Assembly: GCA_036365515.1 (NCBI GenBank)
Contig: CM070875.1
Span: forward strand, 101,663,128 to 101,727,127
DNA length: 64,000 nt
Direction: 5' to 3'
Source: Torymus aiolomorphi
Taxonomy: Eukaryota; Arthropoda; Insecta; Hymenoptera; Torymidae
The notes beneath the pieces are model-generated. The model was not told where the DNA came from. It ran no database searches and worked only from the letters and a program-made list of their open reading frames with translations. Below are positions 11,606 through 22,510 of the stretch, piece after piece (within the stretch, counting starts at the first letter, position 1; each line of letters begins with the position of its first letter). The position numbers were made by a program, and so were the translations under genes.

Positions 11606-12067
11606 GTGGCCCCACTTGGTATCATAGGAAGTGTAAGCAAGAGTTTGTTCGGCCTCATCACAACTGATGATGCGGATGCCATCAATAAAAATATTGATCA
11701 GTCGTTTAGAGATCAAAAGAAACTCGTAAAAGTCTCAACTGAAAAGACTGATCTTCTCTCGGCCAATCTCAAAGAACTTTATAACATCACGACCTTGTAT
11801 CGAGAGACTATTAAGAGAATGGGTGAAACTTTGAATACTAAACTTAATGCTATCCTCGCCAGAGCTAACGAAAATCATCTAGCATGGGAAATTTCTATAT
11901 TTGCCCGGCAAATAGAAACAAAGTTAGACCATCTGATACATTGCAACAGGGAGATCCTAACGATCCTCAATACGCTGATCGAGAGGATGTTACACCCTAG
12001 GCTTTTGCGACACGATCTACTCCATCAAATCGCTATGGATATCCACAAACCACGGGAACTCCGTTAA
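11606..12067 (+). pseudogene. Errantivirus envelope remnant (F-like N-terminal part)
   Basis: The start reads GIIGSVSKSLFGLITTDDAD, matching the conserved region of insect errantivirus and baculovirus F-type envelope proteins around the fusion peptide. It is followed by a long helical segment with heptad-like leucines. The family protein mediates membrane fusion; this is a short broken piece and cannot make a complete envelope protein. Its position right after integrase is the expected place for env. The remainder downstream is decayed. Confidence 0.72.
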
Positions 12068-13676
12068 CCTATATAGCTATCCAGCCCGTTTCCTCCCGCG
12101 CAGTATCTACATCCATTCTGATGCAACCCACTCTCGCACCTCAACTAGCCGAGCTCGACTAAATTTATATGTAACCATCCTCATTGCATACCGCGACTTA
12201 TCAAACGGACCTAGGACTTCATGGACTTATAGCCGATCTCAAACTGGCTGGACCTATCACGGTGATGGAAGTCATATTAGAAATCTTGACCACACAAACA
12301 GCTAGGATTGCCTTCAGAAACCAAAAGGACGCCACAGTAGCAGAGAAATCGAAGGACCTTTGGTTGTTGGGAAACTCACTAGACATCAAAGCGACCAGCG
12401 AACAGCCCACAGAATCATCGAAGAAAACCCGTCTCTTTTGCCAAATACCGTGGTCGAACATCGAAGAAGATAAAGACCTGGGCGTGATAGAGAAGGAACA
12501 GGAGGAGTTATTTTTCCATCATTTCGCCAAGTTTGGTGTAATGGAATACTGCTATACCATCCGCGATCGTCAGGATCGTTTATCCCACAGATTCGTCAAA
12601 TGCCATCAGGAAGACTTCGCTCGGCGAGCTCTTCGACAAAGCGACGTGCGATATCGCGCCATACCTGCGCAACGTCAGTACGCCCATGCGATGTATGTCG
12701 TGAAGATCACGCATTCTACATGCGATTTAGACATCGACCCCAGGAACTGCACTCTACATGAAAAGACCTGCAAACGGCAACGTGCCATAAAATCTGCTGG
12801 AACCTTTCCAACGGGCGACCTCTTAAGACCAAATTGATTAACCACATGTAAATAACTACTAACACCCTCGCTTTTCCCTGGACGACTTTTCCCTAATGTA
12901 TATTCCACTTCCCTCGCAAACACACCTGAATATATTTATCTATGCAGTTACACTAACCATGTCTACTTCTGTTATAGGAAATGGCAGGCATCTCTCTCGA
13001 GCTCCTTTGCACCTCATTAAGAAACCCCAAGACAATAACTATCTTATGCTACGCCGACCAAAGAATAGAGGCTATCGAGAACTTAAACACGCTCTGCCCA
13101 GAATGGCCCCACCATCACGAACATGGTATAATCTTGCCTCAGAGTTAGGGTTGTTCCTCTATAGATCCTCGAGATTGTCAATACAGGATGTTGTTCTCCG
13201 CTCCTGGAGACTGTTGGGTGGCCAATCAATATCCGAAAGGGCCACTGTCTTCTCAAAACCAAACTAGATTAAGATCAATGTCGAACCGATCTACGGATGA
13301 TTCCTCTAGATACAACCCGCCACCCAAAATATATCGATTGTAGAGGCCACATACATCAGGCGATCTGGAAAGAACCTCTGGTATTTAAGCAGTGTACGGT
13401 TACCTTGGTCGACTCCTGGATCTATCTCTAAATGAACTATCCGTTCTCGCTACTCCAGCTATCCACACATGCGAAACAATCTCTTAACCTATGAATCCTT
13501 CTAAGATCTTTTGGAACTTTTGGGATTCCCCAATCCTAATAGAGGACCGAAAATAATAGCAGAAATAGCAGGGACCTTTTATCTTCAAGATATCCTCCAG
13601 TAACAACGTGGCAATGACCTATATCGCGCCAAATTCCTGTAATTCCGTTTTCACATCACTTGCCGGGACGACAAGC
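12068..13676 (+). pseudogene. Decayed env and 3' internal region of gypsy
   Basis: Two open stretches (12184-12837 and 12896-13267) have no motif I can recognise. The first contains cysteine-rich text (STCDLDIDP, CTLHEKTCK) that may be a frameshifted envelope ectodomain. I name no function. The region ends at the polypurine tract at 13677. Confidence 0.45.
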
Positions 13677-14140
13677 AAAACAAGAGGGGGTGATGTTACG
13701 TGCCTAATATTATTAATAAGTGCGAAAATTGGACATTTAGTTAAAGATTTAGTTTAGAAATATAAAACACTGTTAAATTAAACCTAGCCAGACATTGCAC
13801 GAAAGAATTAGGAAATAAGAATCGCGTGATGTCCAAAATTCGCTATGCTAGCGGGGCAGCGGCCTTGATGCAGCGCGACGACCGTGAGGAAATGCGCATA
13901 GCACGCGCAGAGTGGCCGCCGCACTGGATCAGTGGCAGCACCTTTCGGACACCTCTCGCACTCCCTGCGTTACCTGCATCGATAGACGCTACGGGAACGA
14001 TAGAGACAGCGAACGAATGTGGTGGGAGGGAATTTTCGCGGATCCAGGTGTGTTGACTACGAACGTTCGTTGCCACGGCAGTCAGAAAGAAATCAGCCTT
14101 CCAAGATAGATATGAAAAACCGGGAATATATATATATATA
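13677..14140 (+). repeat. Polypurine tract and partial 3' LTR of gypsy
   Basis: The purine run AAAACAAGAGGGGGTGA is directly followed by TGTTACGTGCC at 13694, a typical LTR start. The LTR-like sequence holds a GC-rich part at 13850-14000. No matching ACA end was found before the next element begins at about 14151, so the LTR is truncated or its end is unclear. Confidence 0.6.
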
Positions 14141-14161
14141 TACTGGGGGGGGGTACCCTCC

Positions 14162-15055
14162 CTGCTCGCTCCGCTCGCCAACCGCCCATTAGTAAGTGGA
14201 CTTTTTATTTATCAGTTTTTATCTAAAATTAAAAAAAAAATAGTAGAGATTATTACATAGATATTATTAAAAAAAAGTAAGGATCATAAGTCTTTATCTA
14301 AAAAATATTTAACGTACGAGCATAGGCATTACAGTTTCTAGGAGTGCGGTTATGTGATGTTTTCGACCCTGAAATCAAAGATTAAGTACAAATAACTTTC
14401 TGTACGGTATGTGGAAAAATTGTATATTGCCTTCGGTAGCAATGAGGACCACGAACGCACGCGAGTTGTGCCTTCGCTTCGCTTGATCCTGAAATTATGG
14501 ATAAGCACAAATAATTTTCTGTACGACATATGAGGAAATTGTATATCTCTAGGTAAAGGTAATATATGGGCTGAACAGTGACAGAGACTCTATATAATAT
14601 ATAAAAGATATAAAAAGTCTATCTTTTCCACGCCACCCAAGAGGTAGATAGATAGGCGCGCTTTTTTTTATAGAGGTTTCCCCTTTTTTACTATCTTTGA
14701 ATTCATTTTCCATTAAATATTTCATTGTTTTTTCATAATAAAAAGTTAGTAAAAAATGGCTTATTCCTCTGTTAAAAAAAAAATGTAAAATTTTCAAGTA
14801 TTACTTTTGTTCTATTAAATAAACATATGTTATATTTTTAAACATTTTTATAGTTATTTAATTAACATAAATTTTAAGCTTGAAAGTTATTCAAAGCTTT
14901 TGAACTTCATATTCATTTCAAAGGTCGTTCAAAATATGATGCTAAAAATATTAATTATGAAGGTCGCTGAAAGCAGACCGAAACTTAAATCGAAACCGTT
15001 GTTGAATTCTAAAAGTAGATCGATTTTGAAGGTTAAGCAAAAGATCAGTTTGTAA
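14162..15055. repeat. Left arm of long inverted repeat
   Basis: It pairs with 16455-17113 in opposite orientation, with indels. Examples of matched text are TACGAGCATAGGC, ATGTGATGTTTTCGACCCTG, CACGCCACCCAAGAGGTAGA and AAGCAAAAGATCAGTTTGTA. A minus-strand open frame at 14549-14797 lies inside this arm and is not a gene. Confidence 0.85.
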
Positions 15056-15070
15056 GTCATAGAAAATATA

Positions 15071-16240
15071 TTAATTATATTCTTTCAATGACTCCTCTAC
15101 ATATTCATTATACTTATTTCTTTCTTTTATATTTTCTTCTATTTTTGTATTTAATTCGGACAGTCGATTTTCTTCTACAAATGTATTCACGTCTACATTT
15201 TTTTTTTCTGGATCCCATAATACTGGAAATTCTGTTTTATTTTGGTTTAAATGATTATTGTATTCATTTATTAAATTGTTCATATAATTATTGTCCTCGT
15301 GGTCATGTTCTAACAACTGTTTATTTAAATCGTCTAAAATTTGAGCTTGTTCAATAGTGTAAACTTCTGTAAATTTTTTTTCTTTTTTAATCTTCCACAA
15401 TGTAATAATGGAATAAATTTACCATTTGGTCGATAAGCTAATCTATATGAATAATATTGTAGGACAGTAAGATGTTCCTTTTCTGGAGCGCTTGTTCTTT
15501 TAGTGTAACCAACATTCCAACCTAAATCTCCTAAAGGAAATAATATCGGGAACACCATAGGATCAATATGATGCGATGATTCATTAATATCTGTATTTTT
15601 TTGTTCATTATCAGGAATGTTTTTAGGATATACACATACATCGTAATTTTTTGGAATTTCATTTTTCGATACTATTATTGCTCCACATTCAGATGTTACA
15701 GGAGCATTATATCTATGCTTTTGATTATTATTTTTACGGACGAAATACAATTTATAATTTGGGTAATTTTTTAAATTTGATATTTTATATAAATGTTTAT
15801 AATTTTTTGCGTATGGTTTACGGTTTAATATTTCAATTAATATTCGAATATGTTCATCACTTAAGTCTTGATTTTTTTTAACCTTCGTTCAAGTGCTGCT
15901 ACATTATCATAAATATATAATTCGTCGACAACAAGGTTCATCTTTACCGATAGGTAATAAAGTGATTGGCGTAATGTGACAAATTTGTCCTTGAATTTTT
16001 AAATTATAAATTCCTTTTTTCTTTTCATGTTCGACGTTAGCATTAGAGGTTGCAAAACAAAATAAATTATTATAATATCGTATTAAATATCTGAACGTAA
16101 TAGCATTTCTTTCAATGTTTTATCATAATCACTTAAAGGTGAAAGTATTATTGTACCGTTACTACAACAATTAGACTTATATTTTTCTTCTTTCCAAAAT
16201 ACTGCTGAACATTTTATTCTACTATCAACGACCTTCAAAG
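15071..16240 (-). pseudogene. Helitron Rep/helicase N-terminal fragment
   Basis: Minus-strand text matches the Helitron-like N-terminal domain. It starts with KCSAVFWKEEKYKSNCCSNG near 16230 and continues IQGQICHITPITLLPIGKDE near 15980, then NAPVTSECGAIIV, YDVCVYPKN, IDPMVFPILFPLGDLGWNV and LQYYSYRLAYRPNGKFIPLL, ending at about 15390. The ancestor would be a rolling-circle transposase. Frameshifts occur near 15750, 15900 and 16100. The Rep HUH active site and helicase domain are absent, and the acidic tail at 15071-15400 does not match the family. Confidence 0.85.
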
Positions 16241-16452
16241 TCGGCCTGCTATTAGACCTCTAAAATTGATTAACTTTCAAAAATTGGTCTGCTATCAGCG
16301 ACCTTCGAAATCGGTCTGCTATCAGACCTTCTAAATTCATTAACTTTCAAAAATTGGTCTGCTATCAGCGACCTTCAAAATCGGTCTACTATCAACGACC
16401 TTCAAAATCGGTCTGCTATCAGACCTCCAAAATTGATTAACTTTCAACAACC
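16228..16452. repeat. Tandem repeats of ~84 bp
   Basis: Repeated text is GGTCTGCTATCAGCGACCTT, then AAATCGGTCTGCTATCAGACC and ATTAACTTTCAAAAATT, about two and a half copies with small changes. It lies between the Helitron fragment and the right inverted arm. Confidence 0.85.
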
Positions 16453-16454
16453 TT

Positions 16455-17113
16455 TATAAAATTAACAAACTGATCTTTTGCTTAACCTTCAAAATCGATC
16501 TACTTTCAGAGTTCAACAACGGTTTCGATTTAAGTTTTGGTCTGTTTTCAGCGACCTTCATAATTAATATTTTTAGCGTCATATTTTGAGCGACCTTTGA
16601 AATGAATATGAAGTTCAAAAGCTTTGAATGACTTTCAAGCTTAAAATTTATGTTAATTATATTACTATAAAAATGTTTAAAAATATAACATATGTTTATT
16701 TAATAGAACAAAAGTAATACTAAAATTTTACATTTTTTTTAACAGAGGAATAGGCCATTTTTTACTAACTTTTTATTATGAAAAAACAATGAAATATTTA
16801 ATGGAAAATGCATTCAAAGATAGTAAAAAAGGGAAACCTCTATAAAAAAGCGCGTCTATCTATCTACCTCTTGGATGGCGTGGAAAAATAGACTTATTTG
16901 TGTTAAAAAAATATCAATGGTCCTCATTGTTTGGAGACAATATACAATTTTCCCATATACCTTACAGAAAGTTATTTGTGCTTAATCTTTAATTTCAGGG
17001 TCGAAAACGTCACATAACCTTATTCCTAGAACCTGCGAAGCCTATGCTCGTACGTCTATTTTTTTCCGATGATTAGTGCCGTTTATAATTATATACGGCC
17101 CGAGCGAAGCGAG
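16455..17113. repeat. Right arm of long inverted repeat
   Basis: Inverted counterpart of 14162-15055. It ends in CCCGAGCGAAGCGAG, which mirrors the GCTCGCTCCGCTCG of the left edge. Confidence 0.85.
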
Positions 17114-17165
17114 ACTCCCTGACGTCAATGTGAAAACATAATACTTTACGCGTGGTGTGAGAAAA

Positions 17166-17740
17166 AAAGATCTTTGTCGCATGTATACCGTGATGATAAA
17201 TACGATTAAAGAAAAAAATGAATATGAGGAGCGGCAAGAGGGGGGGGCGATGGGGGGGGGGCTCAGAGGCTATTTTAATATAAAAAACTCATAGAAATAC
17301 ACTGATTTTTACGTTATTTTGAGGGTGACTGAGGGGGGTGGATGAGGGGGGTTGATGTTCAAAAACAACACTAACATCTATATAATGTAGGTAGATATAT
17401 ATATATTATTTGTTTGTGACAGTTTTGATTAATTAATACTGACTAAGTGTTATAAATTTGTACCGACAAGGATTATTGGATTAACTATTATTGTAATTGG
17501 ATTAATTATTGGATTAAGTGGATTAATTAAGATTGTTATTAATCATCTCCGGCGAAAGATCGTTAACTGTATAATTCTGTCCACAAGACCATTTATTTCT
17601 CATAGGGAGAAAAATTAAGGAAAGGAATTTATCGAGTATTAAAGGATTATTTTATTTCGGTTTCCACCAGAACCTTGAATTCTATCACATTACCCTAATA
17701 TACAAGGAGAATCATCAACCACCGCCGAGGGAAAGATTTA
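17166..17740. other. G-rich tract and AT-rich non-coding DNA
   Basis: At 17238-17360 there are many runs of six or more G on the plus strand (GAGGGGGGGGCGATGGGG type) separated by ACGTTATTTTGAG. A similar text lies at 22880-23120. The rest to 17740 is AT-rich and shows no gene. Confidence 0.6.
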
Positions 17741-17968
17741 TCAAACATTATCTATTTCCGTATTTTCTTGTGTTCTGCCGCGCTTTATTGAATCATGTAT
17801 TTGTGTAAGACTTCCGCGAGTCCGGCCATATGTACGGGAGGTAGTCGTAATGGTTTCGTCTAGTTCGCTAATATAATCTTGTTCCTCGCAGATTTTAACT
17901 ATTATTAATTTCGGTCTGTAATTAACCTTATGATTATCTTTACGCTCGTCAATTAAATCGACACACAT
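17741..17968 (-). CDS. Unassigned coding-like fragment, 75 aa
   Basis: The translation has balanced composition and no low complexity, starting MCVDLIDERKDNHKVNYRP. I do not recognise a family. Its first ~19 codons recur in opposite orientation at 19267-19324 with two base differences. It lies immediately next to an LTR-like sequence, so it is probably a piece of a retrotransposon polyprotein rather than a host gene. The ATG may be accidental. Confidence 0.35.
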   Translation of the reverse strand: MCVDLIDERKDNHKVNYRPKLIIVKICEEQDYISELDETITTTSRTYGRTRGSLTQIHDSIKRGRTQENTEIDNV

Positions 17969-17973
17969 AATAC

Positions 17974-18320
17974 TGTTACGTGCGGAGACGTATCATTTAA
18001 ACATTCATCAAATAAAACGTAAATCAGTGATTTTTCGAGACACAGAAAAATGTATACGCAGCACTTCGTTCATGCGACATCGAGTCACCGACCTCGTATA
18101 ATCAAGTAGTTAAATGCCGACTAAGCCCGAAAATACTAGAGCCAATGCCAGCAGATAGGGAAGGGCTAAAATGAAGTACTTACATGCTGACATCGAAATC
18201 CCCATAAGAACCGAGATAGGGGGATCAGAAAGAAGAATTAGTAGGTCAAACCAACGTTCGACCAGACAACCTCAAAAATGCTGAAAGGGTCATTTCAATC
18301 AAAGTAGAACTGACGAGTAT
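17974..18320 (+). repeat. LTR-like fragment, related to the LTR at 18527
   Basis: It begins TGTTACGTGCGGAGACGTAT, nearly identical to the start of 18527-19207. It then shares a later block (GCAGCACTTCG.TCATGC.ACATC). No polypurine tract precedes it and its end is unclear. It is followed by AT-rich DNA. Confidence 0.6.
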
Positions 18321-18428
18321 TATTGTTATTGTTATTATTATTATTATCATTATTATTATCGTTATTATTATTATTATCATTATTATTGTTATTATTATTA
18401 TTATCATTATTATTATTATTATTATATT
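18318..18428. repeat. (ATT)n microsatellite
   Basis: ATT/ATC trinucleotide run of about 110 bp. Confidence 0.95.
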
Positions 18429-18516
18429 TTATCATTTACTTATCAATAAATTTTTGTAACTGGATATCTCTGTTTCATAATAACATTGTTGAATCTCTAT
18501 GACATTCAACAGACTA

Positions 18517-19207
18517 AGGGGGGAGGTGTTACGTCCGGAGACGTATTATAGAGATTTAGAATTCCATTCTGAAAGTTTATTCACATCTGATATTTCCTGA
18601 CATATAAAAGTGAGAATGCAACGCAGCATTTCGCTCAGGCATCGTACCGTAGAGCGTGTGACGTAGAGAGCCATCGACCTCCAGAAGACAGTGGCGTGCA
18701 ACTTTTTAACAGATCAGCATTTCACAATGCTACCGCTTAAATGCTACGCGTATAAGCCGCAACCGAAAATTTCTTAATAAAGATGATCTCAATTTATCAT
18801 CTATAACCCAATTAAACCGCATAATAAAACTGCGAAATGCATCACGCGTGTCAGTCACAATGTACAAGAAACCTGGAGAGCTCCGTGTAACTCTACGACA
18901 TCGAGGAAGTTGAAATCGTAAGCCTTACTCATCTAGCAAGCAGATCTTATAAATTATTGAAATTGTAATCGTAAGCCTTACTCGTCTAGTAAGCAGATCT
19001 TATAAGTTATTTATAGTAAATTTATAAAAGCAAGTGTAAATTCTAAACGTAAAGAACAATTATAAAAAAAGAATTGTAAGTAAAATTACAACGCATCGAT
19101 CTACCAGAAGCCAGCAGATTGTATTGGTAAATAAATTATTGTATTTTATATAATAAACATACATAAAACCAATTACTATTTATTTCCACTTATTTCCGGA
19201 CTTCACA
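18517..19207 (+). repeat. Solo LTR with polypurine tract
   Basis: A purine run (AAGGGGGGAGG, 18517-18526) is followed by TGTTACGTCCGGAGACG, and the unit ends TTTCCGGACTTCACA at 19207, giving TG..CA ends and about 681 bp. A TATAAAAG-type box lies near 18604. Internal direct repeats (AATCGTAAGCCTTACTC.TCTAG.AAGCAGATCTTATAA) are present at about 18913-19005. No polyprotein adjoins it. Confidence 0.75.
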
Positions 19208-19331
19208 ATACACACACACAGACACGCACGCACGCACACACACGTGTGTGTGTGTGTGTATGTGTCTTATGTGCGTCGATTTAATTGACGCGCGTAAAGA
19301 TAATCATAAGGTTAATTACAGACCAATTACA

Positions 19332-19365
<34 letters not shown>
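19205..19365. repeat. CA/TG microsatellites around a 58-bp repeat
   Basis: CA-rich then TG-rich dinucleotide runs at 19205-19262 and 19325-19363 enclose 19267-19324, the inverted copy of 17913-17970. The open frame across it is partly microsatellite and not called. Confidence 0.85.
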
Positions 19366-19368
<3 letters not shown>

Positions 19369-19369
19369 G

Positions 19370-21776
19370 GGGGTACCCCCCAGCTCCCTCTGCTTGCCAA
19401 CCTCCCATTTATAAGTTGGTGAACTATTTATTTATTAGTTTTTATTCTAAGATTAAAAGAAATAGTATAAACTACAGTATTACATAACCAATTTTCAACA
19501 AAATTTAAGCTTTTTTTGACCTTTTGGTGGTCCTATTGGATCCGCTCTTTTAAATTTCGAAAGTCTTATAGTAAGATTCTGATTGGCGACCTCGAAAACC
19601 CCTGTATACAAATTTTACGCGAAATCTAAGCTTCCTTCGAACTTTTAACAGCCCTTTTCAATTTCGGAAGTCTGATAGCAAGATCATGATCATCGACATC
19701 GAAAGACCCTGCATACCAATTTTCAGCAAAATCTAAACTTTTTCCGAACTTTCAATCGCCATATTGGATCTACCATTTCGAATTTTGAAACTCTGATAGT
19801 AAGATCGTAGTCAGGGTCATGAAAACCTTAGTATACAATTTATAAGCAAAATTTAAGCTTCCTTCGATCTTGATACCACCATTTTGAATTTCGAATGTCT
19901 GATAGCAAGAACGTGACCAGCGACCTCGAAAATCGATGTGTTACAATTTTGAGCTAAATCTAAGCTGTTTTCGCACTTTCAACCGCCATATTGGATCAGC
20001 CATTTTAAATTTAGAAAGTCTTGTAGCAAAATCGTGATCAGCGACTTCGAAACCTCTGTATTCCAATTTTGAGAAAAACCTAAGCTTTTTGCGAATTTTT
20101 AAGAACTATATTGGATCCGACATTAAGAATTTAGATGTCTGGTAGCAAAATCGTGATCAGCGACCTCGAAAACTCCGGTATACAAACTTTAAGCAAAATC
20201 TAAGCTTCCCTCGAAAATTTTTGGCAGCCATATTGCATCCGACATTTTTATTTCGAAAGTTCAATAGACTTTTTTCGAATTTTTAACCGCCTTATTGGAT
20301 CCGCCATTTTGATTTTCGAAAGTATTATAGCAAAATCTAGATCAGTGACTTCGAAACCACCTACATACCAATTTTCAGCCAACTCTAGGCACTTTTACAA
20401 CTTTCAATCGCCATATTGGATGCGCCATTTTGATTTTCGATAGTTTAATAGCAAAATCTGGATCGGCGACGTTGAATAACCCGCGTATACCAATTTTCAG
20501 TATAATCTAAGCTTTTTGCGAAATTTTAACCGTCAAATCGAATCCGCCATTTTGAATTTGGAAAGTCTTGTAGCAAAATCGTGATCAGCGACTTCGAAAA
20601 CTCTGTATTCCAGTTTTGAAAAAAACCTAAGTTTTTTTCACACTGTCAATCGCCATATTGCATAAGCCATTTTTTATTTCAAAAGTCCGATGCAAAATCG
20701 TGATCAGCGACTTCGAAACCTCTGGATTCCAATTTTGAGAATAATCTAAGCGTTTTTCGAATTTTTAAGCACCATATTGAATCCGCCATTAAGAATTTAG
20801 AAAGTCTGATGACAAAATCACGATCAGCGACATCGGAAACTCCCGTATACAAACTTTAAGCAAAATGTAAGCTTTTTCCGTATTTGTAACTGCAATTATT
20901 GTATTCACAATTTTGATTTTCGAAAGTATAATAGAAAAATCGTTATCAGCAACGACGAAAACTACTGTATACCAATTTTAAGTCAAATCTATGCTTTCTC
21001 GGAATTTTTAACCGCCATAGTTGACCCACCATTTTGATTTTATCATAGCCCAATAGCAAAATCTGTATCCGCGATCTCGAATATCCCTGTATACCAATTT
21101 TTAGCAAAATCTAAGCTCTTTCCAAACTTTCAACCGTCACACTGGATCCGCCACTTTGAATTTGGAAAGTCTTGTAGCAAAATCGTGGTCAGCGACTTCG
21201 AAACCACTGTATTGCAATTTTGAGAAAAACATAAGCTTTTTTCGCACTTTCAACCGCCATATCGGATCAGCCATTTTGAATTTCGAAAGTCTGATAGCAA
21301 AATCGTGATCAGCGACCTCGAACACTCCCATATACAAACTTTAAGCAGAATCTATGCTTCCTTCTAAAATTTTTGATAGCCATATTGGATTCGCCATCTT
21401 GTATTTCGAAAGTCTAATAGAAAAAATTGATCAGCGACCTTGAAAACCCCTGTATACCAAAGTAAAACAAAAACTAAGCTTTTTTTCAAATTTTTACCGT
21501 CATATTGGAACCGTCATCTTGATTTTCGAAAGTATAATAGCAAAATCTTAATCAGCGACCTTGAAACCCTCTACAAATCAATTTTCAGCCAACTCTAATC
21601 ATTTTTACAACTTTCAATCGTCATATTGGATGCGCCGTTTTGATTTTCGATAGTCCAATAGCAAAATCTGGATCAGCGACTTCAGAAACACTTGTATTCC
21701 AATTTTTAGAAATAGCTAAGATTTTTTCAAATTTATCCGAGTGTAAGTACAATACTTTACGCGTGGTGTGAGAAAA
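19370..21776. repeat. Degenerate satellite array, ~120-bp unit
   Basis: The block opens with GGGGGTACCCCCCAGCTCCC, like the left edge of the 14-17 kb element. Then about 18 diverged units follow, each with GATCAGCGACCTCGAAAAC, TACCAATTTT.AGCAAAATC, TTTTCGAA.TTT..AACCGCC and ATATTGGATCCGCCATTTTG. Successive GCGAC.TCGAAA boxes lie roughly 118-125 bases apart where measured. The block closes with AATACTTTACGCGTGGTGTG at about 21750. The minus-strand open frame at 21137-21337 is just repeat text. Confidence 0.9.
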
Positions 21777-21904
21777 AATATGTAGTAGTAATAGTAGTAA
21801 TAGTTATTTTATTGCAAACATATGGTCAATTTACAAATGGCGTGTAATACTCGTGTATAGAATACAACCAAAAAAAACAGCCAATATAAAAACAATTTAA
21901 ATAT

Positions 21905-22431
21905 AAATACAATAATCTTTTTCTCTGTCTCTACGTCTCGGTCTCCACGTCCCTGTCTCCACATCTCGGTCTCCACGTCTCTGTCTCCATGGCTCCGTGT
22001 CTATGTCTCTCTCTCTCTAGATGCCCGTCTCTACGTTACTGTCTCTGCATCCCGATCTCTATGTTTCTGCCTCTATGTTTCGTTTCTAAGTTTCTGTCTC
22101 CACGTCTCTGCATCCACGTCTCTGTCTTCATAACTCTGTCTCCACGCGCCTGTCTCTACGTCTCTGTATTTACATCCCTGACTCTACGTCTCTGTCTCTC
22201 CGACTCTGTCTCTGTCTCTGTATCTCTGACTCTGTCCTTACGTTTCTGTTTCTATGTATCTCTATGTATCTATGTCTCTACGCGCCTATCTCTACGTCTC
22301 TGTCTCTTCGTCTCTGCCTCCACGTCTCTGTCTCCACTACTTTGTCTCCACTACTCTGTCTCTATGTTTCTGTCCCTCTGCCTCTGTCTCTCGCCCTTGT
22401 CTCCAGGTTCCTGTTTCTACGTTTCGCGCTC

Positions 22432-22502
<71 letters not shown>

Positions 22503-22510
22503 TCTCTTTT
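21905..22510. repeat. TCTCTG/CT simple-sequence block
   Basis: Imperfect repeats of CTCTGTCTCTACGT, ending in a pure (CT)n run from about 22433 to 22508. The long plus-strand open frames here (21989-22663, 22254-22607) are Ser/Leu/Cys low-complexity artefacts. Confidence 0.95.

Larger units (their letters stand above)
5184..14140 (+). mobile_element. Ty3/gypsy retrotransposon, errantivirus-like, inactive
   Basis: The plus-strand order is gag, retropepsin, RT, RNase H, spacer, integrase, then an F-like envelope remnant, as in insect errantiviruses. A purine-rich tract (AAAACAAGAGGGGGTGA, 13677-13693) precedes TGTTACG at 13694, the probable start of the 3' LTR. That LTR fades into another element near 14140. 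Gag has two in-frame stops, pol has several frameshifts, integrase lost the segment around its second Asp, and the envelope part is badly decayed. The copy is therefore not functional. Confidence 0.9.
14151..17165. mobile_element. Composite element with long inverted arms
   Basis: The left edge is GGGGGGTACCCTCCC followed by CTCGCTCCGCTCGCC. The right part contains CGAGCGAAGCGAG, the inverted counterpart, and ends in ATACTTTACGCGTGGTGTGA. Between them lie two long inverted arms (14162-15055 and 16455-17113), a block of ~84-bp tandem repeats (16228-16452) and a Helitron Rep gene fragment (15071-16240). Its left and right edge sequences recur around the satellite array at 19370-21776. Whether it moves as a unit is an inference. 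Confidence 0.65.

Noticed and set aside
12184..12837. 217-codon ORF as a host gene
   Set aside because: It lies between the envelope remnant and the 3' LTR of gypsy and shows no known domain; more likely a frame-shifted element remnant.
18313..18430. Regular spacing that might suggest a CRISPR array
   Set aside because: This and other regular blocks are microsatellites or satellites without repeat-spacer alternation, and the DNA is eukaryotic.
21137..21337. Minus-strand frame with repeated FEVADHDFA text
   Set aside because: It is the satellite unit read in an open phase, not a repeat protein.
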